Below are positions 1-10,592 of a stretch of DNA of 33,030 nt, piece by piece; the first letter of the stretch is position 1; each line of letters starts with the position of its first letter. The translations under genes and the position numbers were made by a program. The notes under the pieces were generated by a model that saw only the letters and a program-made list of their open reading frames with translations, did not search any database and was not told the DNA's origin. Source of the stretch: Saccoglossus kowalevskii (lineage: Eukaryota; Hemichordata; Enteropneusta; Harrimaniidae); contig NW_003126888.1 in assembly GCF_000003605.2 (NCBI RefSeq), positions 44,734-77,763 of the forward strand. The letters are read 5' to 3'.

Positions 1-521
1 CCATCAATAAAATCAAAGAATGCATGCAATGAACTCCCCTGTGGTGAAGGTATAGGAGGTATATGAATATTTGTAAAATTATTTTAAAACAGCCCTCGTA
101 AGCAAGACGCTAATCATTGAGATATGGTAGCAATAAGATCCACACAATTGAAGTTTATAATACTAACAGAAAACACTTATTAACACAAACAGAATAAATT
201 GGATTGTAAATCTTCCAGTCAGTCATTCCAGGGCATACATTATGCAAATTAGGTAATTAATATGCACACTAATCACAAACCCCCCCCCCTCTTGGAGCAC
301 AAAATTTCATTGAAATCTGATGGTTTTTGAAATATTTGGAACAGCTGATCATATTAATTTATTCAAATTAGATCATTATTATGCATGAATACTAATAATA
401 TGGTACATACATCACAAAGCATATATGTACCAAATTTCTTTAAAATTTGGTGAGGGATGAGGTACTGAACATATCTGTGGAACAATTGACAATGTGTAAT
501 TAGTATGCACTGATTTCAACC

Positions 522-650
522 TTAAAGGCGGGGGAGTCGTCACCTGCGCATGCGTCAGATGGCCATTGCGTGTCATTGTTTACAAACAAGCACCTGCCCA
601 TGAGCTATTGCATTTTAGCGCGTGTGCAGGTAACGATCCCCCCGTTTTAA
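522..650. mobile_element. TTAA-type MITE, copy 1 (129 bp)
   Basis: It is bounded by TTAA on both sides. The ends are imperfect inverted repeats of about 33 bp: the left reads TTAAAGGCGGGGGAGTCGTC and the reverse complement of the right reads TTAAAACGGGGGGATCGTTA. Both arms go on to ACCTGC. It is far richer in G, C and CpG than the surrounding AT-rich DNA and has no coding capacity. A second member of similar length and ends lies at 15278-15410. TTAA targets are typical of piggyBac and some Kolobok elements; the superfamily is inferred only from the target site. Confidence 0.7.
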
Positions 651-3600
651 ATTAATCAGGTCTGCACATTGTATCAAGCACAAGCATCTATGTTTCAGGT
701 TTAATTCAAATAGAATTAGTTTTCGAGAATGAATTTCAACGCTAAACTAATCTATGTACAAAGTTTCATTGGAATGTGGTAATTAGTTCGTGACATCTAT
801 GGAAAAATGATGATGTTTGGTTCTTGAAATATCAGTGGAACAGACATACACACATGAACACATAAACACAGATCGGGTAAGAATCCCAATGTGTGCTTCA
901 CACACGAGTCAAAAAACATAAACGCAATAAAATAACAATCCTTTATAAAATATTCTATTTTCTTTATATATACAATCAATAACACAATATTGGTTAAATT
1001 AATCACTTAAGGGAATAACTACACTATAAATATTTACAATGCACCTGTTTTTCTGTAAACAGACCAAATTAACATTCCGTTTCATGAAAAATCTTGGGAT
1101 AAATATTTGTACTGTATGTACGGTACATTCACACTTCTTGCAAAAAGTTGAGTCGCAAGTTTTTTACTATTAAAATTCTATAAATTAAAATCATGTCTTT
1201 AAATCAAATCACATGCAACAATGTACATGAGCACCTTTTGTTTCCATGTCAACCACATTTGTCATTTACTTTTCATTGCTTTGAAACATTGAAGTAGAAA
1301 TATGTAGTGACTTAGGGTGTCTTCTATAATACCCTCTAACCTGAATTATTTTACTTCTGATTAATGAAGTAGAAAAAACAACTGTTCACTGAAAAGCAGT
1401 CCTACATCCCTATGTACTGGATGGGGGAGAAAAGTGTAATATATTGACAAAGTTTTCTTTTCTCGCTGTGAAAACAAACAAACAGAAGGCAAATCTTTTC
1501 ATTTCAGAGTTTTTTGCTACTGCAGTCCAACCTGTTTATAGTGACAACCAAATATACTTAATGAATTTCACAGGTTATATGAAAGTTGATTGGTCAATTT
1601 GTAAAAGAAAATATGTTAAGAATTTCTATATTTAAAGGGATATATTTCAGGATATTACATTAAAGTATGGAAAAGTCATTATGTAATGTGATTGATGCTT
1701 CTTTGATCTAAAGCAGAACATTTGACAATAAATTATAACTATGTATCTGATCACTTAAAAAACTTAACGACTCAACTGGACAGACTAGATATAGTTAAAC
1801 TTTTGACTTCATTCAAAGTACAATTGAGCAAAATTCTTTAAAACTTGTCATGCAATGTCCCATCACCTATTTCGAGTCTTTACAACAACAAAAATACTGT
1901 TGTACAGCTTCAAATACAGTAGAGTAATTGTTGTTTAGACCAAACACCAAAGGGACTGATTATTGTTTCGTTTCAACCCTTTGAGTACCAGATATTTTTC
2001 CATCCCAAATTTAGTGCAAATATTTTTACATTTTGTAAAATTTTCACATTATTTTGGCCCATACAGACAATTTCAGATATTACGCCAGTATTTTTAGTTT
2101 TTTGATTAAAATTTTTTATCAACACTTTACGTAGGAAGAAGCAGACTACAAAATCAATTTGTAGATTATGTCAAAAGTTGACATTGACGCTCAAAGAATT
2201 AAACGAACGTATGACATGTCTGTTATACACACAAGTCTAGGAAGAATGGACTAAAAAAACAGTATTTAGTTTTTAAAAAATAGGTTTCCCCTTTGATGTA
2301 AAATTGGTTTCTATAGATTAGACTAAAAAAACATGCTCAAATCTGTGATCATGCTGTTTAAACATTCCCATTTTTAAAATGGTTATAAACACTACGTATA
2401 CCAACATTAAATCAAAATCTAATGTACTATTAAAAACACCAGTGTTTTGCATTTCTTAAAGCAGGTGCGGTAAATATAATAAATACTAGAGTGCATCAAA
2501 AAATATACAATTATTTTTCAGGCCCTATGGCACCTAGTACAATTAAAATTAACAATAACAAAACTGACCTTTAAAACACCAGTCTGTAACAAAAGCTGGT
2601 ATCATAAACTATATCTATAGCATTAAATGCCAAATGGAGAGATTCAATCCATGCAATCTGAAGCAACTATGTACATTTAAATCAGTCATGTGATCAAAAA
2701 ACTCGCACACAAAAGCACCTGTTTAGGTGTGGTCAAATCTATAGGAATGTCTAAACATATTAACTTGTACTTCATGTCTTAACTACAAACAAGTCTGCAC
2801 TTGTGTGTCTATACAATTATAAATATATATATATATATCAAATGTATTTATTCTGGGTTACCAATTTGAAAACAAAGTGGGCTGGAGGATTTCAGGTAAA
2901 ACAGTTGTGGAACGAGAGAAAAGAAAAACAATTTAGACGTTGAGGGCAAATTTCTTTTTTTTTTTGCAGCGTACCCTTCCTCCTGCATGTCCCCCTACTA
3001 GTTTTCAAATGAGCAGCCCCTAAGATGCAGGTATTTGTGACCAAAATGTCGACGTATGGCATTTGTGATTGCGATATGCAGACATTGATACGTACAGCAT
3101 ACTCAAGATTGTTATTGTCATTTTCAGGTTCATTCGGTTCATATAACTGCATGCAGCGTATTATTTTGCATGCAAATTATCATAAAATAGTAATTAACAT
3201 GCAGCACTTAGCAATTATTCTACAGTGATTCGAGGGCGTTATAAGTTAGGTAAATTTGAAAAAAAGCTCTGTCCTAGATTGTTATGACCTTGACACTCAG
3301 CATGTGCAGTGAATTTTTTACAGAAAGTACAGCAGCAGCAAAGGATTATCTTAAATTATCTTAATTAGGAGTTGATTATTCTAAAATCTGGGTGTTTTTT
3401 TTTTTTTCAAAAAACCTGCATCAAGAAAATGCAAAAAATAAAAAACTCACATATTTGAGAGAGGAAAGCAAAAGAAATTTCACAGCAACTCCATTCTGTT
3501 TTAAAACTAAAGAAAAACTTTTCACTGTATTTCTACAATCACCACTGACAGAATTTATAATAGTTGACTCATTAAATGTAATTACAATAGCTGAAGAGGT

Positions 3601-4219
3601 TATGACCATCCTTATGCCATGGTGAAACTGAAATTGTTACCAAGGATGCAGACAAAGTATCCATTTTCAGATTAACTTGCTGCAATTTTAACTTCCAAAA
3701 AAAAAAAAAAAACTAACTTAATATTTAAATATGAAACCAGAAAAAATAAAAATCCAAAAAAAAAAAAATTATTTCAATTAAAGCATCTTTGATTTTTTCA
3801 ATAATATTAAACAATGATGCAAATGCAACTTGAAAACTCTACATGTAAATACCATCAACACTGTAAACAAAATTCAAAAGAATTATAATTAAAATGGTTA
3901 AAATTAGTTCAGGCTGCTACATTTAGTATGGACTAGTGTTAAGGCTAACCCTGTACGTTAATACATCGGCTAGATCCAGTTGCATCTTTGTACATGGAGG
4001 ACCTACTAGACTTGACTACAGAATGACCCAAACATAATACAGAAATCACTTGTTGAGTCTCATAGATGAGTTCATTTTGCTTGAAATATATACCGCTGGT
4101 AGTCATAAGTAGGAAATCCTGCCAAAGTCATTCTAGAGGATACGTACTTTAGTTCAAACACATTTCCATAGTCCATACTAAGTGTACAAGCTAGATCAGA
4201 TTGGCATGTGTAATCAGAC

Positions 4220-4250
4220 TAGCCCATGCTATGCGTCTACACATGGGCTA
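4220..4250. repeat. perfect hairpin, 9-bp arms
   Basis: TAGCCCATG at 4220-4228 and CATGGGCTA at 4242-4250 are exact reverse complements with a 13-base loop. No gene context explains it; it may be a relic of a palindromic element. Confidence 0.45.
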
Positions 4251-4736
4251 ACATGTTTGACCTCTTGACCCATGCTAAGGAATTGCGCATGACAGCGACA
4301 GTGGTACATATTGATATACACCCTGGATTGTATTTTATTGCGGACTAATGTTGTTGTATCATGCAACTTTATACCGGGTATGCATTTTTTAGCCCTACCA
4401 CATCCACATTTGCAACGGTAAATATATTCTCAAATATCGTAATATTTGCTGCAAAAGGAACTTTTTAGTGCTTGATAAAACATAATTCAGATTGTATATC
4501 AATACTCAATAATTAACAAAAATGATTAAAAATATCAAAGTTATTCATATGCACACAAATCATAGGTTTTGATGATTATAATGTTTACACATACTTTCAC
4601 TACGAAAGAAAAATTATTGTTTTAGTGTATTTGTTTCAGCTCTGAAGTATAGTGCACAAAGGCAGTATGGTAATTCATACTACTTTGCTGTATTCTTGCG
4701 CTAACTTTATTATTATACATCTTTTCTATATTTGTA

Positions 4737-4921
4737 GTCGTAAAATCTGTTATTATTAGAAGCCGCATCCCTAATAGAAGTCGCTTCCATTCTTTTCGAA
4801 TAATTGAGAATCAAAAATTCATCATTTCTCATATGTGTAGATGCTCTAATAGAAGCCGCATCCCCTCTGTTGTGTTGTACCATTTCAATAGAAGCCGCGG
4901 CTTCTAATACACATTTTACAG
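4737..4921. mobile_element. palindromic MITE, CTGTAAAA-end family, type 1 copy
   Basis: The ends are near GTCGTAAAATCTG (left, degraded) and the complement of CTGTAAAAT (right, ...ATTTTACAG). Repeated 'AGAAGCCGC' and 'GCGGCTTC' words near both ends make the element fold on itself. It matches 10880-11050 in the opposite orientation over most of its length, including the centre around CATATGTGTAGATGCTCTAA. A 78-residue open frame across it is a by-product and not a gene. Confidence 0.7.
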
Positions 4922-5333
4922 TGGTCGTAATTTTGTGGGAAAACAGCACAAAAGGTCAACAAAACACATTTTAGAAAGTCCTTGCCCGCGAGATCATTTC
5001 AGTAATAAAATGTTATTACTGCACTAGTGATTGTGTCTGATGTAAACAGGAGTGATCGAATGTGACGTAAAATGCTGCATGTTGTCCTTATATGGAAGAC
5101 CCTAAACACATTCGAACACGTTCTGAACGCTTTCAAATGGCTTGTTAATTACAAATGGTTAAAATCTATTGTTGATGTATAATAATAAAATAAAGATTCA
5201 CCCCCCCCCCCAAAAATAATGTAGAACTAAAATTGTTATACAATACACAATATTGCTATAATCAATCAATTACTCAACTTTTATAGCAATGGCAAGTATC
5301 CAAGTTTAAAAGTCAGCACAATACAGTACTGAC

Positions 5334-5391
5334 CTCCCACTGGAGAGAAACATGTGATCCCTTTAGGTCCATTATCCTGTGTGGTAGCCAT
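5334..5391 (-). CDS. candidate first coding exon of an unidentified gene
   Basis: Read on the minus strand, an ATG at 5391 in strong Kozak context (GAGACCATGG, A at -3 and G at +4) opens 19 codons encoding MATTQDNGPKGITCFSPVG. It ends one base into a codon at a GT donor (GGAG then gtcagt, GT at 5333-5332). An in-frame TGA at 5418-5416 shows the frame does not extend upstream. The gene would run leftwards, but I could not find a second exon between here and position 1, so the product stays unknown. I do not recognise the peptide. The call is inferred from start context plus donor; a chance combination is possible in this much sequence. Confidence 0.45.
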
Positions 5392-5451
5392 GGTCTCCAG
5401 CAAAAGAACTTTATGTCAATGTTAAAGGTTCATTTCTTTCATTCTTATCAA

Positions 5452-5468
5452 AGGTCATCCAAAGGTCA
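5452..5468 (+). promoter_or_regulatory. perfect DR5 nuclear-receptor half-site repeat (candidate RARE)
   Basis: Two exact AGGTCA half-sites (5452-5457 and 5463-5468) are separated by five bases (tccaa). This is the classic DR5 spacing bound by RAR/RXR heterodimers. It lies about 60-77 bases upstream of the ATG of the candidate minus-strand exon, so in its 5' UTR or proximal promoter. A third, looser half-site (AGGTTCA, about 5426-5432) is nearby. The match is exact; function is inferred. Confidence 0.45.
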
Positions 5469-6438
5469 GATAAGTTGAGCTTCTCGCACTCATGATGTAG
5501 ATACTTTGTTGATTGACTGCACAGATCTTAATTTATATTCACATCGTGATGCTGTAAAATCAAAAGCATCTCGTTTTGAATCTTACTGTTATCAGATTTG
5601 AAACGTTTACTTGATGTCTTCAACCCCTTTGTCACTATGAATTGCCGATTAATAACCGTTCACAATGGCAATTCTGTACAGGGATGAATGTAAATCACTT
5701 TAAATGTTCCAATCATAGTTTTTCTTTTCCTGATAATGTTGCACCAGAAGCATGGCATGCATACCCAAAACTAGTCCTTAACTTGAAGGGGTGTTGACAT
5801 TTGGAAGATTTTGGAGTCCGAGAATAATTAAAGGTATATCAAATCAAATTTAGAAGCTCCATCCACTGATATTATAATAACAATTCACCAGTATTTATTG
5901 ATGATAGAAGCAGATGAAGAAATAGATCACGTGACTAAAAATTTTAGCATATGTTAATTAAATGTATCATTACTGATAAAGATAATGTAATACACTTTTT
6001 GGTAATGCTCAGTTGAAATTAAACCACACATAAACCATCCCATATGTGATCATGTAGGCCAGAATGGTTTACCGTATTTGGTACATGTATATATATTGGA
6101 ACTTATTGTTATGTCAGTTGGCATGGTAGCAAAGAAGATGAAGAAATAGAATTTAATATTTTAACTATAAAATATATAAATTTTTGGGTTTAAATTGATA
6201 AAAATGTTGTCTGACAGTCATTTATCTTTAGTTGTGCTTATATACCCAAAATGATTGCCATAGTAATGCCCAGCACAGATAGACTTCAAAACTGTTAAAT
6301 TTTGGTGCAAGAATCAAGTTTTGATGACATCAATTTTATATAAAGTTTTTCCCTTGGCTGGTCAAATTATACATTACACCCTCTAGCAACAGTAATTTGA
6401 AAGTAGTGGCAATCACAGTGAAATTGTAATTTTTAAAG

Positions 6439-6444
6439 TTTATT
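6439..6444 (-). terminator. candidate poly(A) signal of the PPP1R3-family gene
   Basis: On the minus strand this reads AATAAA, about 130 bases past the stop codon of the PPP1R3-type gene. It lies in a T-rich (plus-strand) tract, so a chance match is easy. Confidence 0.35.
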
Positions 6445-6575
6445 TTTTTTTTTTTCACTCAGGTTGATTAAATTACCTTAATTAGGAATTTCAAGTGATT
6501 GCCATTATAATAATTTTAAAAATCGAAACGACACTCCTTTATGGTAAAACTATTATTTGGCATGCAAGTGTATTC

Positions 6576-7436
6576 CTAATACAAGTCGAAAACATTCTCT
6601 TTGGGCTCGCACTCAAAAATGTAATTTTTTCCATTATTATTATCCCAGAATTCATTGCTACCGACTTTAAAACAGACAGCGAATTCTAAACGATTGCCAA
6701 TTCCTAGGTCATGGGGAGCTGAGAGGCCGAAGGTAAACCTGTCCGTGGGGCCATCGCATGAATCTTTCACATAAGTGGCCGCTTTATTTGTAGTTGAACG
6801 CCACTCGTCCATTGTGTATCGCACTTCGACGGTTTTGTGAAAACCAAGGTTGCACACTCTGACAGTTCCCAGCACCGTCAAATCCGATGATACGGCATTC
6901 TCCAAGCAAACATTGTAGGTGCGGAGTCTATTTTGGAAGTCCATATAGTCGGCGCACGGCTGATCAAAAAGTGGATGTAAAAATGTGCTGGTCACCGGGA
7001 TGGGGTCATTCGGATGCATTCCTAGTGTCTCGTAAACATAATCAGGCACTTGAATGTCAGAAGCTGAATCACTGCGTTCTATCAATCGCACGCCTTGAAT
7101 AAGCCTTTTTCCTAGGTTGTCTGCAAATCGAACGTGTTTCTTTTCAAATGGGGTGGTTGGTGGGGTCTTACACGGGCTTTTCAGGCAGCTCCCAGATGGT
7201 GTGCGACACCTGAATCCTGCATTCGTCGCTTGTTCCACCTCGCGATCACACGATTGGTTTTCCAGCTGGAGGTCTTGCAGTTGAAGTGCAGCGGCTTGGG
7301 CTGTGTCAACAACAAGACCGTTTGGAAAACGATTCCTGCGCGAAAACTTTGGGGCATTGCCTTTTTCACTGTCCATCGCACCAGTCGCCATAGCTGGCAT
7401 ACAACCAACAGCCGTATCATTGGTGTTGTCATCCAT
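6576..7436 (-). CDS. PPP1R3: protein phosphatase 1 regulatory subunit 3 (glycogen-targeting, B/C/D type), complete single exon
   Basis: This 286-residue protein would tether the PP1 catalytic subunit to glycogen, favouring dephosphorylation (activation) of glycogen synthase and inactivation of phosphorylase. Seen: a PP1-docking RVxF-type motif HVRF at residues 101-104 inside KKHVRFAD, then a CBM21 domain at about 160-275. The family signatures in it are FDQPCADYMDFQNRL (157-171), GTVRVCNLGFHKTVEVRY (190-207), DRFTFGLSAP (232-241) and FWDNNNGKNY (263-272), the last with the Trp-Asp-Asn glycogen-contact region. The first 95 residues are low-complexity, Ser/Thr/Pro-containing and probably disordered. 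The start at 7436 is supported by an in-frame TAA 9 bases upstream, and the stop is TAG at 6576-6578. An intronless coding region is normal for several vertebrate PPP1R3 members, so retroposition need not be invoked. The C-terminus is short, ending soon after the CBM21 domain. Which vertebrate paralogue it corresponds to cannot be decided here. RMDN1 lies divergently to the right. Confidence 0.95.
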   Translation of the reverse strand: MDDNTNDTAVGCMPAMATGAMDSEKGNAPKFSRRNRFPNGLVVDTAQAAALQLQDLQLENQSCDREVEQATNAGFRCRTPSGSCLKSPCKTPPTTPFEKKHVRFADNLGKRLIQGVRLIERSDSASDIQVPDYVYETLGMHPNDPIPVTSTFLHPLFDQPCADYMDFQNRLRTYNVCLENAVSSDLTVLGTVRVCNLGFHKTVEVRYTMDEWRSTTNKAATYVKDSCDGPTDRFTFGLSAPHDLGIGNRLEFAVCFKVGSNEFWDNNNGKNYIFECEPKENVFDLY

Positions 7437-8361
7437 ATTATTTTACACAGCGCGACCTCAGTTTTCACCACACTGCTCTGTCCTTTACACAACGATCGTC
7501 ACACATTAGAAAAAAAAATGCTCAATTTGTCCCTACGAAGAAGGTATACCGTGATGTATAGATGTCGTCGACGGTCTGAGAAAAGCGACATTTGACGGAG
7601 CCCACAGAAAAATCGTCACCAAATTAGAGTAGTAGAGTATGGTTCACCTAGATCGACCTGTTATTGAACTTATTGAAATATTTGCATACACCGGGACAAT
7701 CCATTATTATGATGGGGTGCAGAGCCAAGTATCTTTCAACCTGCATGGAGATGCGAGTATGTTATTTTATTGTATTGCGTTGCATTGCATCACGGAATAA
7801 CAAGAAGTGATAACCATGACAATAATAGTAAATAACAAGCGCTTCTGGGCTTCAAGTGGTATCTCGGAGGGGTGTGGATTTGACACGCAATCCGTGTCCA
7901 TGATGTTATTCGCTCCGTGATCTATTTTTCCCAAGATACGGACGCGACCACGGGCACGGACCACTTATTAATATGCGTGCGTGTGTTGTTGACGGCACAG
8001 TATGCTGGGGGCGGGGTTGTTTGAAGACGTAACCTGCTAAATAATCTTAGACAGACAGACACGCGCCCGTTTTTACGCAATTCTACTAATTCTAGAGATG
8101 TGAGACAAATCTGCACCCACACATATCGACAAAAAATACGTTTTTCAGAAGTTTAAGTTCTTTTGGAAAAATAGACCCTACTCTGAAAAAACAAAACAAT
8201 GAAGAAATCGCATGTTTACGAATACGGTGGATGGTTTGTTTTCATTAATTGACAGATACAGCAATATTCCGTTATGAACCACTTTGTAAGTTTGTATTTG
8301 ACCTATAAACTCGCTCATCATAAGCAACCTTGCTGGTGCCCGGGCCGATATCAGATGTACG

Positions 8362-8517
8362 CAGTGGCGGATCTAGGGGGTTCTTGGGGTCCGGGACCCC
8401 CCCCCCCCGTTGAAAAATTTATTCAATTTGTTTTTGTATAATATAACAAAATCATTAACTTAGTCTGGCGATTTTAAAGTTTGGATCCATAAAAAAAAAA
8501 TCCTGTATCCGCCCCTG
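8362..8517. mobile_element. hAT-like MITE with 5-bp target duplication (156 bp)
   Basis: The left end CAGTGGCGGATCTAGG and the reverse complement of the right end CAGGGGCGGATACAGG match at 13 of 16 positions. The flanks are GTACG on both sides (8357-8361 and 8518-8522), a direct target-site duplication. CAGNGGCGGA ends are typical of hAT-type elements. Classical hAT duplications are 8 bp, so the 5-bp duplication points to an atypical group or a partly eroded 8-mer. A C12 tract (8397-8408) lies inside. No coding capacity. Confidence 0.75.
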
Positions 8518-8583
8518 GTACGTCACTACGAGTTGATTCTCAAATAGAATACCTCCTTGATAGTATGATGTAACTACACAAGC

Positions 8584-8621
8584 CTATGTGCGTTGCAAAC
8601 CCCGAGTAATGTACCTCTGAT
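8584..8621 (+). repeat. dispersed repeat fragment, copy A
   Basis: This 38-base stretch matches 26534-26571 with three mismatches (core GCGTTGCAAACCCC, then AGTAATGTACCTCTG). Weaker similarity extends about 60 bases to the left in both copies, so this is a fragment of an interspersed family. Confidence 0.7.
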
Positions 8622-9475
8622 AATATATATCCGATACTGGCATGAGGTTATAATTTATAAATAAATGTGTAGAATCAAAGAAGCCCACTGGCACACCCTG
8701 GTCGTCTCGAATGGAATTTCTCCCATAATTTGAAAATTTGTTGTCCCCTTTCGCGAGCAGCAAAACATATAGGAAACATGAATTTATCTTTGTAAGCGGT
8801 TACAAACATTAGTCCTGAACTATTATTAGTAATAAATCCCCCCCCCCCCCAGGTTATGGCTATCATGGGCAGAGTTTTGGTATGTAGAGTGAATATTAAC
8901 AGTAATTGTCCATTCAACAACCCATCAACGCCCCATCAACACAACGTTACATCTCAGACATGCATTCTAGGACTTTAAGGTGAACATTTTGTGAAGTTCT
9001 TCTCAAACAACATGATATTCCACTTTTCATGAATATTTTAAGCAGATTCTTAAGAAATGAAGGGTTAGTTCCATTACATGTTCAAATATCATGGAAATTG
9101 TCGGCCCTTTTCCTGACACAAATGACGTATATTAATAAATTACGGTCGCATGCTCTTATGCACGTATGCAGTAAAATGTATTGTACGGTGTGTATTTTAT
9201 TTTTTTTCCAATATTTTTATTGAGAATATGACAGAAAAAATGCAAATTATTTGTGTGTTAAGTTCTTGACCTTGATTTTTTCTCGTAAGCCGATTATTGT
9301 AATGTTTTGCTTTGAAATTCGTCCGTCTAAGTGTGTGGTAGAAGTATAATATTTAATTTGTTTTCGTTTTTTTTAAAAAATAATGAATACTTTGGCATTC
9401 GGTTTATTTAGTGTCATATATATTTTGTTTTGTTTTTCATGAAAACAAAAACATGTTTTTCTCTTCCAATAATCA

Positions 9476-9532
9476 CGGACCTACCTTGTAGGTCCATGCA
9501 CGGTTACTAAAAAAAACCCAACCGTGGTCCAT
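9476..9532. repeat. double stem-loop
   Basis: GGACCTAC-CTT-GTAGGTCC is an exact 8-bp hairpin. It is immediately followed by CATGCACGGTT ... AACCGTGGTCCATG, a second, longer-looped inverted repeat. The word GGTCCATG occurs in both, so alternative pairings are possible. No nearby gene explains it. Confidence 0.45.
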
Positions 9533-10592
9533 GTAATACTAATAACATCGCACAAGTCTTTGTTTACTCATGGTAAACTGTGTAAATAGTGTTATTCACG
9601 ATTGTCAAACATAACTACAACAAGCTCAAGTAGGTATGACAGAGGATTAGCACCTATGTTATCACAAGGACAATAGAAATCTCTTTCTAATGTCTTTGGT
9701 TACCAACACCTATAGATAAGATATAAACAATGGTTATTTCCAAAAGAAGAGGAAGTTGCTTGAAATAGGCCAAAAACATGAAAACGCCGGTCAACTAAAA
9801 TTTACAGAAATGTGTATCTTCTAAAAAGATAATCTTGCCGAAAATACAAACCTAAATACAGACAAAAGTGCTGTTTTCTCCGTTTTTATTTTGAATAAGT
9901 TTGCTAGTAAAATTCGAATAGCGACTCACTGACTATAGCACTACGATACGGCTTTTGTTTTTGTTTTTGAGAATATTAGCTTTCAAGTCATCCGTCCTGT
10001 GTTTTCTGAAATGTCGTTCGGAAAAACAAACCTAACCTCACAGTGACCCTAATGTGAAGAAACAGTTGCCGTTTAAAAAATGATGAAAACCATAATGAGA
10101 AAAAAACACTTTATGACGTATTCTTTACAATTGTGTATTTTTGGACAGCGCTTTTATTCATATTACTCATTTATCGCGTCTGTTGATTTTTGGAGTCGTG
10201 TGACCCTAAAACTAACAGCCTACACAAACGTGTTTTTCAACCCAAATCTGTCTACAAATGTATAGGCTTTGGCCTTTTTTGTTCTGGTAATACTGACATT
10301 AACAATTTTCTGGCAAAGACTATCCTGCTACCTGAAACAAATATTTGTTTCTTCAGGAAGATTTTTATTTATTTTAGTAGACAATAGCAGAACAGACAAT
10401 GTACCTCCCAAAACGGAAACAAAATTGCAGATCCCGCTATACAGAAACAGAAACAGTCTTTCTGAACACAACTCAGATACACACATATGATCTAGACTTT
10501 ACACCCCCACAAGACAAGTGGTCGGTGCCTGTAATTGAATCTTCCAACATGTAACCAGACGATATCGCCCTCACACGGTTCTTAATTTCAAA

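Larger units (their letters stand above)
1..5333. other. non-coding stretch left of the candidate minus-strand exon
   Basis: I see no convincing coding exon here. The open frames are short and AT-driven. If the exon at 5334-5391 is real, this is the start of its first intron. It holds diverged internally repeated sequence at about 290-480 and 720-850 (phrases like 'gaaatatttggaaca', 'gaaatatcagtggaaca'), a TTAA-type MITE (522-650), a C10 tract (280-289), an AT dinucleotide run (about 2823-2838), a long A tract (about 3697-3712), a perfect 9-bp-arm hairpin (4220-4250), a palindromic MITE (4737-4921) and a C11 tract (5201-5211). Confidence 0.6.
5392..6575. other. intergenic, with 5' flank of the minus exon and 3' UTR of PPP1R3
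   Basis: The left part should be 5' UTR and promoter of the candidate exon at 5334-5391, and includes the DR5 site at 5452-5468. The right part (about 6440-6575) should be the 3' UTR of the PPP1R3 gene, with a possible poly(A) signal at 6439-6444. The middle is AT-rich and I see no exon in it. Confidence 0.5.
7437..10592. other. intergenic region between divergent PPP1R3 and RMDN1
   Basis: No exon is recognised in these 3.2 kb. The first 650 bases (7437-8090) are relatively CpG-rich and should hold the PPP1R3 5' UTR and promoter. Other contents are a hAT-like MITE (8362-8517), a fragment of a dispersed repeat (8523-8640), a C13 tract (8838-8850) and a cluster of hairpins (9476-9532). The last few hundred bases before 10593 should contain the RMDN1 promoter. 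I see no clear TATA box at a sensible distance. Confidence 0.5.

Noticed and set aside
2892-3152. 86-codon minus-strand open frame as a possible second exon of the gene starting at 5391
   Set aside because: No good acceptor and donor pair in a phase matching the first exon, and no recognisable domain.
4713-4949. 78-codon minus-strand open frame
   Set aside because: It spans a palindromic MITE; the reversed relative at 10880-11050 does not preserve it.
7134-7595. 153-codon plus-strand open frame opposite PPP1R3
   Set aside because: It is antisense to the conserved PPP1R3 coding sequence, with no family resemblance of its own.
8838-8850. Long C tracts (280-289, 5201-5211, 8397-8408, 8838-8850) as possible structured regulatory sites
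   Set aside because: Simple homopolymer runs recurring through the window. A single C run does not make a four-tract i-motif or G-quadruplex.
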